Under the pieces are notes generated by a model. It did no database searches. It was not told the DNA's origin and saw only the letters and a list, made by a program, of their open reading frames with translations. Positions 37,201 to 46,570 of a stretch of DNA of 58,269 nt are shown here, piece after piece. Both the position numbers and the translations under genes were made by a program. Position 1 is the first letter of the stretch. Every line of letters starts with the position of its first letter. This stretch comes from Mnemiopsis leidyi (Eukaryota > Ctenophora > Tentaculata > Lobata > Bolinopsidae): contig JH153050.1 in assembly GCA_000226015.1 (NCBI GenBank), positions 198,795 through 257,063 of the forward strand, given 5' to 3'.

Positions 37201-37978
37201 TATCGTAATATTTGAGCCCTTCTGTTACATTTGTAATAGAGAGATTGTTAAAATGTCAAAGGGTCGGCAGATAGCTTAGTCGGCCAGATTAAAGTTGCCG
37301 CTAATTTATTGTATACTTATATTTTATTGTATATGACTTATTTTTAGAAAATTAAAGTTTGTAGGACTAAATTTTATGAAATTTCATTTTCAGGCACAGT
37401 TATTTTTAAGAAATTCCATATAATTTAGGTTTTTATATAACCTTGATTACTCTACTTTATATATAAAGTAGATTAATTAAGTACTGTACTTGCTGTTACT
37501 CATATCATTACTAGCTTCGATAGAATACAGGACTCAATACTGCTACCGTTTATGCGCAACATGAGCTTTAACAGTTCACATTAATTTATAATAACTCATA
37601 AATCGGAGTGCAAATGTTCTATCACATACCATTACTTAACTCTTAAATAGTAATACAAGTTGCTGAGTGTAACTATAACTCTTAAATACGATCAGTACAA
37701 TTTTAATTTTAAAATGCGAGAATAAATTAAAATATCAAATTACAAATGCCTGAACGATCAACGACAGAACAACAAATTTTGCACCGATAAAATTGTCCTT
37801 GGGACAACATACTTGACTGTGACAGAGCGAATTCAATTTTCCCAAAAACGTGAAACTTATTTATGTTATTATTTATATGTATTATTTATTTTAAACGATA
37901 GGACGGAACGACGAACGAAGATTGGGATGTAGGTATACACAAATGGTATTGAGTTACCTTGGCCTCGTCACCCTGCAT
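28217..37978 (-). CDS. Small acidic protein, four exons over 9.8 kb
   Basis: Exons 37958-37978 (starts MQGDEAK; donor AAG|GTAACT), 34073-34180, 31701-31781 and 28217-28264 (TAA) are all phase 0 with good acceptors (AATCTTGCAG, AATATTTCAG, AATTTTTCAG) and donors (CAG|GTGAGT, AGG|GTAAGA). The product is 85 residues: a Gly/Ser/His-rich middle (ISGGSRGFHGFVPEA), an acidic stretch ending NIEDVDIQFEEP, and an acidic C-terminal part (VDEDEEDDAIGQVS). TTTATT at 28180-28185 is a minus-strand AATAAA 31 bases after the stop, supporting the end. No signal peptide or domain is seen and I do not recognise it. A possible alternative first exon at 28712-28738 (MSRQQTFLT) would also join the last exon in phase. 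Three other coding-like units lie inside its introns. Confidence 0.6.
28956..29276 (+). mobile_element. Small TIR element, copy 1
   Basis: A 211-bp GC-rich unit bounded by 14-bp inverted repeats ATAGCGCTGGCAAG (28956-28969) and its complement (29153-29166), unlike the AT-rich surroundings. Inside are palindromes such as GGGGCCGAAGGCCCC. The repeat continues past the right TIR to the assembly gap, matching copy 2 there as well. It is a non-autonomous MITE-like element; its open frame (Arg/Pro-rich) follows base composition and is not called a gene. Confidence 0.8.
29277..29287. other. Assembly gap (11 N)
   Basis: Short run of N at the edge of TIR element copy 1; the real length is unknown. 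Confidence 0.99.
29288..30299. other. Intronic/intergenic stretch, weak open frame only
   Basis: Sequence inside the last intron of the small acidic protein gene. A 111-codon open frame on the minus strand (29897-30232) has fairly protein-like composition, with a charged start and a tail ending QFQYHGNQE, but no promoter, splice partner or known domain, so it is not called. Confidence 0.35.
30300..30540 (+). CDS. Candidate small Cys-rich secreted peptide, two exons
   Basis: Exon 1 (30300-30366) encodes a clear signal peptide, MLILMWLFLHSLLQ then ISGCAGND, and ends in a strong donor GATG|GTAAGA. Exon 2 (30476-30540) starts after GAGGATATCAG in matching phase and encodes VTRFPLQCKLQCSCKVYRHSE and a stop. 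The total is 43 residues with four Cys spaced C-x11-C-x3-C-x-C. AATAAA at 30792-30797 could be its poly(A) signal. Size, signal and Cys density fit a short secreted peptide (hormone, antimicrobial or other); I assign no function. The acceptor has a poor pyrimidine tract, so exon 1 might join another exon instead. It is nested in an intron of the opposite-strand gene. Confidence 0.42.
30541..31700. other. Intronic stretch, no gene seen
   Basis: AT-rich; contains AATAAA at 30792. No supported exon was found on either strand. Confidence 0.5.
32213..33754 (+). CDS. Intronless Cys-rich type I membrane protein with PPxY tail
   Basis: A single 513-codon frame. Residues 1-14 (MFVLIFLVVSVASA) are a signal peptide. 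Residues about 65-150 carry six Cys in an arrangement like an SRCR domain (ETICKL, NLTCTD, TECDG, LSCSC), though weak. Then follow CxxC-rich segments (CPEGTHTYGAG, CSGCPEG) of GCC2/GCC3 or EGF-like type. Several N-glycosylation sites are present (NRT, NLT, NET, NST, NCT). A membrane helix (about 303-322) is followed at once by about nine Cys in a row encoded by TGT/TGC repeats, then RKNR. The long Pro/Gln/Thr tail contains PPHY and PPRY, ligands for WW domains such as those of NEDD4-type ligases. It is probably a surface receptor or adhesion protein. The gene lies whole inside an intron of the minus-strand acidic protein gene and may be a retrocopy or simply intronless. Confidence 0.85.
   Translation: MFVLIFLVVSVASASNFLSFQPLNEEDVALLSSEKLRSTDYIYLTIQSYKGYKSWQGALMVSIGPTYNAAHDGNVCQRYNRTDYSLSESTAETICKLNSFDKLDSVRPLDYYATWWATKVSSRLRNLTCTDTSCSYTNETECDGFSYYTTLSCSCLPGRYKTREGCKECPFGATGCGGNSTTFNCTAGYEKRGADCDSCGSDEFSDGKKYKWCTECPLSAVAYRDHCKCRTKPVWGYEDYDEAKAWDYEDNTCGWCTEDTFKNETSGRCSGCPEGTHTYGAGKIGLSSCLSCDPSKISIFGNCFSKVLFYLIIGLACGLVVISCCCCCCCCCCRKNRSQPPRESALTIQHNPAAEDRAVTRETHVTRETHLVVLTTAQIGGSANNTTEPTVQPSPPVQPTEQPAVQPTVQPSAPPASFDTPAYNPAFVHQGDPTWQQQTHPGSEMTPGNWQQPPGVNLATTWQPTGNHPDPAAGWQQQPPHYEYTPAPVQPPAGPLPSYYGPPRYSEVMRHDR
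34641..34790. repeat. 50-bp unit, three tandem copies
   Basis: The unit starting AATATTGTCCTGCTTACCAT occurs at 34641, 34691 and 34741. On the minus strand each copy carries CATCCATG|GTAAGCAGG, a strong 5' splice-site match. Confidence 0.85.
35263..35484 (-). pseudogene. Relic resembling an NRF (nose-resistant-to-fluoxetine) N-terminal domain
   Basis: A 73-codon minus-strand frame contains CGNFKRIC, a Cys-rich middle (LNFCALYFACHC) and FGNCIPTSCSHKN. The order GNF...C, then C, then (I/V)PxSC is the known signature of the extracellular NRF domain that precedes membrane acyltransferases. No donor with GT follows the frame and no acyltransferase exons are seen nearby, so it is probably a broken copy or an isolated exon. 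Confidence 0.35.
35490..37957. other. First intron of the acidic protein gene, no supported gene
   Basis: AT-rich. Around 36210-36370 all three forward frames are open for 50 codons with a slightly higher GC content, which may mark an old insertion. A unit of about 50 bp ending in ATCGGAGTTAGAATAACGGA is duplicated at 36410-36485. Nothing else is supported. Confidence 0.4.
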
Positions 37979-38365
37979 AACTTTACATTAAATCTGAATG
38001 TCCGAAATCGAGTTAGGTGTTTACTAAACTCAATTTGTTCCTCCATAATCCATATTATACTAGTTTGTTACAGAACAACAAGTCTGGCCGGTGAATGAAA
38101 AAAAGATATCGGTTTTTTTAATAAAACAAAAAAACGTTTTTATGTTCAGCTGAATTACTTTGAGGTTTTTATATCGACAACGGTTCTTTGGAGTGCTAAC
38201 CTTCAAGTGAGATAAGTATAACAAAGTGAGAAACTTTAAGATTATGTGAAAATATAGATTTTCAAATATCTCTCGTGGACCCACCTTTTTTTATACAGTA
38301 CTTAACAAGTCTTACGTTCAGGAAGCGGTAGTGGTTTGGACAGAAAGAAAATGGACTCTATTATA

Positions 38366-38515
38366 TCAATCACAAACTATATCATATCTTAATCACAAAC
38401 TATATTATCAATCACAAACTACATTATATCTTAATCACAATCTATATTATCAATTACAAACTATATTATATCTTAATCACAAACTATATTATATCTTAAT
38501 CACAAACTATAAGTA
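38366..38515. repeat. AT-rich minisatellite
   Basis: Six or so copies of a 20-36 bp unit containing TCAATCACAAACTATATTA, upstream of the acidic protein gene. Confidence 0.8.
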
Positions 38516-39007
38516 TACAACGGTAGTAAATATTCTACATGCATTACAGCACACGACCTGCACAGACACTGTAGTTACGTTATAACGGTGACATAATAGT
38601 GTTTGTGTGAAGATAAGGTTCTGTTGTCATGGTTACAATTAGGGTTTATATTTCACCAGCACAAAATCAATATCCAACTAAACGGATACAGATCGTGACA
38701 GTACTGTGAAGGAATCTGGATCGGATGTCAATAAAAACATTCAATTTTAATGCTAAATGCTTGTTGGTGATTAATACAAGGACTATCCAATTTTAAATTT
38801 CAAAATATAAAATTAATAACTTGCATAATTGATTCTAAAACCTGATCAATTTTCTGCCTCCAGTATTCCGATTCGTTTTAATTTTCTTTTCCCGGTCACT
38901 TAATGACTCTTTTATCTCATCGGTCACAATATTTCAACCTTTACTTTTAGATCTTCTCGTCGCATTATTTCAATTGCTGCTTTCATTCTATTATAATGTT
39001 TCCTTTG

Positions 39008-42000
39008 CTAATTTGTCGTCCCATCTTTTTTTCTGATCATATCCGATCCCACCCCTCTCAACTCTCCTCTCTCAGTCTCGCCTTCATCATTTCGTCTCAC
39101 TTGGCTGTCAGTTGCCTTGACCAGCACGGTCAGAAGAGTAGACAAAACCATAATAATCATACCTGGGGATCAGTGCAAGGAAATTACACATGATTACTTG
39201 AGCATGAGATACTTGGGTTCTTGAAATTACATATAGAACGGGTGACGGGTGTCAGAGTCGAAAGTCAGACTTAAGAAGAAGAAACCTCAATGAATCATGA
39301 ATCATGATAACTTGAATGGTTATACATAATTGCCAATTTAAACATACAATTTAAACATACAATTTAAACATAAAATTTAAACATACCAATAATCTGTCCG
39401 GAGGAGGGTACTTCCCGAAAGTAGAAGACCTGAAAGAGGGCTGTAACAATGATGTCCCCGTTTCTAATCAGGGACACAGTCGTTGTATTTACCATCTGAG
39501 CACCCTTGGTGAGGGTGATTTGGGATATGAACCCAAGACAGCTCACTAGCGTCATGTAGATGTAGTGTTTCGGTTGGAGTGGAGTCACAAACTGGCTAGT
39601 GTCTCTTCCTGTAATACAGTGAAGTCACAAACTGGCTAGTGGCTCTTTCTGTAATACAGTGGAGTCACAAACTAGCTAGTGTCTCTTCCAGTAATACAGT
39701 GGATTCACAAACTGGCTAGTGTCTCTTCCTGTAATACAGTGGAGTCACAAACTGGCTAGTGTCTCTTCCTGTAATACAGTGGAGTCACAAACTGGCTAGT
39801 GTCTCTTCCTGTAATACAGTGGAGTCACAAACTGGCTAGTGTCTCTTTCTGTAATACAGTGGAGTCACAAACTGGCTAGTGTCTCTTCCTGTAATACAGT
39901 GGAGTCAAAAACTGTCTGATTTCTTGACATGTTATTGTAAAGCTTTGGAGTCAACTTCTTCTTACCACTGTCTAACAGAGAACATTCATTATATCATTGT
40001 CCTAGTTTTTTTTCAATGTCCAGTTTTACTAACCTTTTTATATTCTTTTAACACTAAAGATGTATTTACGAAGATATCATGCTTCCTATTAAAAGATTTA
40101 ATTAAAGATTCCTACCAACCTGCTGATTGCTTGATTTTTGGGAATAATTCCATTCATTCTATCATTGTAATATATCACATTATCACAAAAATTCAACATG
40201 CTTTACCGGCAGCCAGGAAAGAGAAGAAGCCGACCAATGCAACCAGGAGTGCGACGATGAAGGAGAAGACAGTGTACCACAACACCATGGTCAGGTAGTA
40301 TATCCTGTTGTTGCTCTTTCTGATCACGATGTAAGCAGAGGCTTTGCTCAGAGCTTGTCCTGGCAGATTAGCGAACCGTCATTGACATGCAATTGCATAG
40401 AAGAATTGTAAATCGTTTGATTCGGTTGATAATCGCTTGCTTTAAGGTTCCGGGCGACTATACTTTTGACAGTAATCTCGTGAAGTATATAACTTCGATT
40501 TTCAAAACAATTAATTTAAAATGTTCCACAAAAAATATCCTGGAAAAAGCCTCACCCTCACCTAAAGCTGCCGAAGCTGCCAGCAGAGAACCAAGTTTTG
40601 GAAGATCGAGAGATTTGTTAAGCGAAATGGAATTAGGTAGGTCCACAGTTAGGACCACCCCAGTTAGACTTAGAATTATCGCCATCACCTTTACTATCCT
40701 GCAGATGTTTTGTCGAAATGGCTACTTCAGTTGTTGTTTGAGTTTAATAACAGGTTTTGTAGAATTACTTGATAATCGTCCCATGGTGCAACATTGACTT
40801 TACAATACAGTTACAATTACAATTACAATTACAATTACAATTACAATTACAATTATTATTCAACTTCAGTTGTATTACTTTGCTAATTTTTGAGTAAAAT
40901 TAATATAGTAATTACACCGTAGTAATACCACTGGAGTGGTATTACTTTAGTAATACCATTATAGTAATTACACTCCAGTGGTATTACTAATCCATATCCC
41001 GAAATCGACCTTAAAACGCGATTCTAACCAATTTTTTTCTGCTTTGGACAGTTAAGTTAAGTACAGAGCGGGCCAAAATTAACTTCCGATTTTGTTTCAA
41101 TGTGTATCTAGGTCCATTTGGTTGATATTGAGAAGATTACATTAAGTCAAATCACATTCAGGCCAATTTTCTGTGAAAATTTCTGCATTTTTAGGCTATT
41201 AAGGCCCTAGAGTCCCAATATAGGTAATTCTAAATGTAATTCGCCCACTTTTNNNNNNNNNNNTATATATATATATAGATCAAGTCGAAAATTACTGAAA
41301 AAAATGACATTTTTTAAGACGTTACTGTAGACGCACCTTAAAAGATAGAGACTTGAAATTTTCAGGTTCACGTTAGATACATACTCAAGACTAAAAACTA
41401 GCAAAGTTTCAAGTTTCTAACTAATCGGGAAAATGGTTTTCTGGATAGCCGAGTTTTTGAGTTTTACGTAATCGTGTATAATAGCGCTGGCAAGTTTTTC
41501 AACTTTCGTTGAAAACTTTTTCCGAGAGGGGCGCTTGTTCGGCCGAGTCGTCGGGGGCCTTCGGCCCCCTCCTCCGGTAACGGGCCTGCGTCGGGGCCTT
41601 CGGCCCCTCCTTGGCCCAGGCAAAGGGGGCTTTGTTGGGCCCTGGCAAGGGGGGCGGAAGTTTTTTTCCCCGGTCGCGCTTGCCAGCGCTATAACTGCCA
41701 TTGTTAATTTCTTTTTCATTTATTCACTTTTGAAGATCTTTTAAGTTGCATTTTAGAATTAAATGAAAAACTAGCGTGGACATTAAACTCTGCGTCAGCC
41801 ACAATTACTCTAGAATTATTTTTCAATTTTCACCGTGGGCGAAGCAATCAAATTTGAACAAGAGGTTTTAGTTATTACACACTTACCACAAGCAAACGAG
41901 AGCAATCCAAAAGCAGATCGATAAAATAGTACCGTCCGATTTTCTAACGACACTCTAATGTCAACTCGTTTGATAGCACAAACTGAAATCCAGCAATTTT

Positions 42001-43031
42001 ACATCCAACTCCAGGAACCCTTGATTAATTCATATTGCTAAATATAGTCATCTAACCCTCAAAGATTACCCAGACTAAAGATTCAGTTTCATCTGTAATC
42101 AGTGCAGAGGATTTTTCCTCATGCACTATTTTAAAATAACCTATGATTTGCAGCAAATGATAATTAAACTTATAGTTTGAAAATGCAGAGGACGATTATC
42201 GAGGACAGCAATTTTTAGTATATATTAAGTATTATATAATGCAGTTTTAAAAACACAAAATACATGTTGATAACAAAGTAATTGTACCTATAGCAGCAAG
42301 CACAGCACTTCCAAAGAACCGAGAAGCCACAACGAGTGGTGTCGCCACATCCGACATCATTGACACCACTGTGGCACTCAGCCCAAATGATGTAGCTGAA
42401 GTTGAACAGTGTTGGTCGTCTGCTTAGTGCAACCGCGATGCTTAATGATATTTGTAATTTCATCATTGTCAGCAACGTCAAATGTGTCACAGTAAATTTA
42501 ACTTAAACTTTAGAGCATACTTTAGGCTTTAAACTAAGCACGTGCTTTTTTATAAACTTATACCGATCCGAATACCATGGCCGAAAAACTTGTCAATTTA
42601 GAAATCGTACTCTATAGTGTATACCTGATAATGTGACCAAAACAATCCCACAAATACTTGATTGCAGAAATGTCTGCTGGCTGTGCAGAAGCGATGCGTT
42701 TTCGTTTTTCAGGGATCCGCATTTCTTCTCATTCTGAAAGATTACAGTACAAAAACTATAATACTACAACTAATAATGCTGTGTTCTTATTTGCTCTTGA
42801 GTGAGGTCAAAGTTATCCCAATATTATGATGTTAGAATTTAACCTTTCACTGCAGGGGAAGAAAAACAAGTACAAGATCAACAGGTCATATAAATGCAAT
42901 GCCATAAAATCTTTAATGCAATCCTGGTCCAAAAAATTTTTAATAGTATAAAGCTGTGACTATAACATAGCAACTATATTTGATTTGTTTCTTTAGATCT
43001 CTTCGTCAACTTATACCTCGGTTTCAGGCAT
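39008..43031 (-). CDS. SLC35G/EamA-type membrane transporter
   Basis: Exons in phase: 43017-43031 (starts MPETE), 42625-42733, 42288-42368, 41887-41982, then one missing, 40562-40698, 40207-40359, 39387-39608, 39008-39162 (TAG). Hydrophobic helices with family landmarks are seen: TPLVVASRFFGSAV, VLFYRSAFGLLSF, MAIILSLTGVVLTV, YIYMTLVSCLGFISQ and a last helix MIIMVLSTLLTVLV before a charged tail. These fit the ten-helix EamA fold of SLC35G transporters, which sit in organelle or plasma membranes; the substrate is unknown. Exon 41887 ends in phase 1 while exon 40698 needs phase 2, so an exon of about 130 bases is missing. The TIR element and an N gap (41253-41263) lie in that interval. The acceptor of exon 39387-39608 is the last of a tandem array of identical acceptors. 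Confidence 0.85.
39577..39905 (-). repeat. 40-bp array, each unit holding the exon's 3' splice site
   Basis: Eight tandem copies of a 40-bp unit, GTCTCTTCCTGTAATACAGT plus 20 bases, starting at 39601 and every 40 bases to 39881. On the minus strand each unit contains the acceptor TGTATTACAG|GAAGAGACAC and the first 25 or so coding bases of the transporter exon. Only the copy at 39608 keeps the frame; an upstream copy leads to a TAG within about 18 codons. Confidence 0.93.
40803..40856. repeat. (ACAATT)n microsatellite
   Basis: Nine hexamer copies in the transporter intron, followed by an inverted repeat of TAGTAATACCACTGGAGTG type at 40921-40990. Confidence 0.9.
41253..41263. other. Assembly gap (11 N)
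   Basis: Short N run beside a (TA)n tract and TIR element copy 2, in the interval where the transporter lacks an exon. Confidence 0.99.
41264..41692 (-). mobile_element. Small TIR element, copy 2 (inverted)
   Basis: A 212-bp unit (41481-41692) bounded by the same 14-bp TIRs as copy 1 and closely similar inside, in opposite orientation. Similarity goes on past the 41481 TIR through TACGTAATCGTGTATA and at least 200 more bases, but stops exactly at the 41692 TIR. It sits in a transporter intron. The Arg/Pro-rich open frames inside are not called as genes. Confidence 0.8.
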
Positions 43032-44081
43032 AGTACAGTTATCCGTCAACGACTTCCATTTACCACCCTTTTGTTAATGTTCCAAAACTGTGTTGAAGTT
43101 TAAACGCAAGCTGCTGAAGTGTAATTAATTTAATCTACTAATGGTTTCCATAAATCAGATCAATGATTATCGCCTAGGATCAAAGCAATACAAGAAAAAC
43201 ATTTACATCGATTGTCGTGATTAACTGAACTATACGAAATTAAGAAATCTCGAGAAAATTAGTAACACCAACAATAAAGTTATACTAAAGAAACAGTATA
43301 CCTAACATGCAACTGCAAAATGTATTCTTGTTCATCATGGAGAATATAGGCATTACTATCATTTGTATATGCCAATAAAATTCCGTGTTGTAATGATAAC
43401 GTACTTATATTTCTCTCACTGCAGGATTAATAAATAAACATTTCGACACGTTGACATCTAGCCTATAATCACTATAATGTGGCATTTTGTGGCCTTGAAA
43501 AAGTTATTTTTCGGTCAATTTTTTTACTATTTTCTCTCAGTCTCATTCAAAACACAATCAAAACATTGAAATGACTCCAACAGTTACAAAACTTCAAACC
43601 GTTTTTTTGTCTATCGTGAGAAATTGGCAGCATATATGATATATATAGTTATACTGCCATATATATGTATGTATATATCGTGCCGCTTTATATGTAATGG
43701 GATGACCCCCCTTTCTTATCCATGATCCTGTTGGATTTGAGCAAAATCTAAGCACATTTTACTACTTTAGCACAGTTTTTGTATAGTTTAGTACCTTCAG
43801 TTTAAGTACAGGTGATTTATAATTTAGTATCTGCAGAAAATAATACAAATAATTTTAAATCCAAAATTTAGAAATCGATCAAAATCACGATTTATCACTT
43901 TTTATTTAATAATTTAAAATTACTATCAGTATTTGAAAAATTACTATCAGTATTTGAAAATGACTATCAGTATCAGTATATGAATGTGGTTTCAAGTGGG
44001 GAGGGGGCCTTTTTCAGGTCCTCATTTCGAGCAAGCTCGACTCCCAGAGGTGTGCACTGAATGTTAACGGGTGTGTTATGT
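43032..44081. other. Intergenic, AT-rich
   Basis: 5' flank of the transporter gene. ACTATCAGTATTTGAAAA is repeated about three times at 43920-43975. No gene is seen. Confidence 0.5.
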
Positions 44082-44294
44082 TGTGGGTGGGCCGAAGGAT
44101 CAACCAAGCTACATGATGTGTACAGAGCAGATATTTGAACGGACACGATTTCCACTGATAGTCAATTCAGAAAATTCATGGGCCGGCACCGTGCCGAGTC
44201 GGGTATGATCCGACAACCTCTGCATTGTCTAGATGAGTGCTCTACAAATTGAGCTACCGGCCCTATACTTGGTTGATCCTTCGGCCCACCCACA
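44082..44294. repeat. Perfect 27-bp inverted repeat enclosing a tRNA-like sequence
   Basis: Arms 44082-44108 (starts TGTGGGTGGGCCGAAGG) and 44268-44294 are exact complements. The 159-base interior holds the tRNA-like sequence at its right side. Confidence 0.9.
44181..44263 (-). pseudogene. tRNA-like sequence, probably tRNA pseudogene or SINE head
   Basis: Read on the minus strand it begins GGCCGGTAGCTCAATTTGTA, giving an A-box-like motif and a D-arm (GCTC...GAGC). Then come an anticodon-arm-like CTCAT...ATGCAG with one extra base and a T-arm stem GTCGG/CCGAC. The T loop is ATCATAC instead of TTCGAAT, so the B box is degenerate, and the acceptor 3' side is shifted by a GCACGGT insertion. A functional tRNA is unlikely. 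Confidence 0.5.
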
Positions 44295-44579
44295 GTATCA
44301 GTATATATATTACAAACACGTTAAAAAGGAAAAACAGCTTAAAAAGGAAAAACAGCTAATCACTAATCTCTGTATAAAAGATGATAAACGTAAGTTTACA
44401 ACAGTTTCCAGCGGCAGCAGCAAAATAGTTACAGTTTACAGTAGTTACAGCCAATTAAACATCAGTGATCCTTATCAAACGTCGTCCCCAGCACCAAATG
44501 TTAAGCCCGAATTTCTGCTCGATCAGTTTCCATTTAAGATGGTGTTAAGACGACATACCAGATCCATTTAGCTCCATCC

Positions 44580-46570
44580 TTAGTTGAGGGTGCAGAACAA
44601 GAAGACAGCTAGATCGTAGAACCCAGACTCGTCCATCCCTTGCTTTATCAAGTTCTTCCAGAACTCCCAGTGTTCCGAACTGTCTATGTGCTGACTTATC
44701 ACCTTTTCATTATCCACAAGCTTCTCAGCTATGTCCCCTAGCAACTGGAAAAATTTTATATCGTCAAGCAATAAATCGGAAGTTGAAACAAGCACTTATC
44801 CTTATTGTAGTCTAGAGATTACTTATTCTCATAAACAAATAACTATTTTAAAAAATAGTTGAAGATATGTTTGACTGGGGCTTAGATATAAATTCATCAT
44901 CATGCACTCCCATAGAACTGTAGAAGCCTGACCAGCGAAGGAGGGGGGTTCTCCTTAGTTCATTATTTCTGGATTTGCCTCAGCTCCAAGAACACAGTGT
45001 TAATGAATACTTTAATACATTTCCTTACCTCTACGTCAGGCAGATCAAAGTCAAAACCATCGAAATCAAGAGATCGGAAATGAGCCGCTTGTGGAGCTGG
45101 AGTTTGTAGAGACAAATCGTATGCAATTCGATAGGCTGCTGATCGTCTTTTGCGTTGTTCAATATCTGCAATGGCATAAAACTAATACAATAAGAATAAT
45201 TCCAAGTTGTGTTTTTTGATCCGTAGCCTATAACGGATGAGTAGTTTGACAACCACACCAAAAACCGAAGCCCTAAGGACATCCCTAATAATAGTATTGC
45301 TAGCTTAATATTGCTATGTGTCGCAATTGCACTGGTTTGTGGTTAAATGTTAGTAGACGAGGGGCCGGTGGTCTTCCAGCCAATGGTGAAAGGCTGGACA
45401 AAAATATGACCGAACTTAAGATGTTCGTTAATTATGTAAATTACTCCACAATTAGGACTCACACTGGTCTGTGATGGTTTTGTTTCCAGAAGTGATTCCA
45501 GGATACCTAATCTTGAAGGCAAGGAGATTCATGTAGTTCAACACATCGTTATTCTCCACATCAGTCATGCACGCACAAATCTCAGATTCAGGGTCTAAAA
45601 GTCTTGCCACTGTCTTGTACTTCTCGGCGGTTTTATCCCATATCTCAGCCATGTGGTAGGCGTGTAGCAGGGTCTCCAATGTGTTGTAGTTTGTTATCCC
45701 CCACCAAGTTCGATTCATGTTTCTCATCACCTGTGTTGTTGCTTTACTTAAAAATTGTGTATTCAATAAAACCGAGAAACTTGAAAGTTCACTTCCTTCA
45801 GTACTTCTGTGTTCAGTGTTTTTCTGAATATGAAAATACTCTTACACTTGTAAACTGTTACGTCGAAAAAGTTTTGATTAAACAAATACAATTACAATGA
45901 ACTGATTAATCATACTAAGTCAAATGCTTTCATCCCCATTGTTGAGAAATCGTCATCGTATCCAATAAGAGGAGCATTAGGGAGGACTCTAGTTTCACTT
46001 AACAAGTTCATGTTGACTGAAAAGTGAAAGTTAGACTGTCGAACTCAACAAGTCCATGTTGACTGAAAAGTGAAAGTTAGACTGTCGAACTCAACAAGTC
46101 CATGTTGACTGAAAAGTGAAAGTTAGAGTGTTGCAATCAACAATGTTGACTGATAAATAAAAGTTAGATTGCTGTCTCCCCCTTTCAGAAAAAATTCAAG
46201 CTTATTTACCGGTGGGTATGCCATTTTCTTCGGTGGCATCAGCGTCAAAGAAATACCGGATATCCTCTAATGTAAGGGAGTGAACACTGTGTGCAATCAT
46301 TGGAGCAAACATGTCTGAAACTCCAGCTGCCTTTAGTACTGCCGGACACTCAGTGCTACTTGATTGATCTGAAAATCATCAGATTAATTGAATTATAGTT
46401 TTAGAAGTGGATAACTTTAAGGGTCACGAGACACCTTTTCTCGAATAATGTCATGACAAAAATATACTATTACTTTAAGTTTAAACTTTTAAGTTTATTG
46501 TTTTCTCAAGCCAGTATAAATGGTTACCTGCCACCACCGCTCCGATTATAAAAACCGAAATAATAAGCAT
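44580..46570 (-). CDS. Secreted protein of unknown family, six exons, complete
   Basis: Exons 46528-46570 (ATG), 46210-46368, 45916-46016, 45463-45730, 45029-45165 and 44580-44744 (TAA) close in phase to 290 residues. Exon 1 is a signal peptide (MLIISVFIIGAVVA). The mature part has only four Cys (TECP, ICACM, FLFCTLN), several Trp (NRTWWGIT) and two N-glycosylation sites (NRT, NKT). QRKRRSAAYR at about residue 196 fits a furin-type cleavage site, and an acidic Phe/Asp-rich piece (SLDFDGFDFDLPDVE) follows it. Long helices such as NTLETLLHAYHMAEIW suggest a helical fold. No membrane anchor is seen. I do not recognise the family. Exon 45916-46016 is preceded by tandem copies of its own acceptor. 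Confidence 0.8.
46006..46155 (-). repeat. 46-bp array holding an exon's 3' splice site
   Basis: Three close copies and one decayed copy of a 46-bp unit, with minus-strand acceptors CTTTTCAG|TCAACATG at 46016, 46062, 46108 and (weak) 46149. The copy at 46016 is the one joined to the open exon. From an upstream copy the frame runs into TAA after about ten codons. Confidence 0.92.

Noticed and set aside
44181-44263. Functional tRNA gene
   Set aside because: The T loop and B box are degenerate, the anticodon stem has an extra base and the acceptor stem has an insertion.
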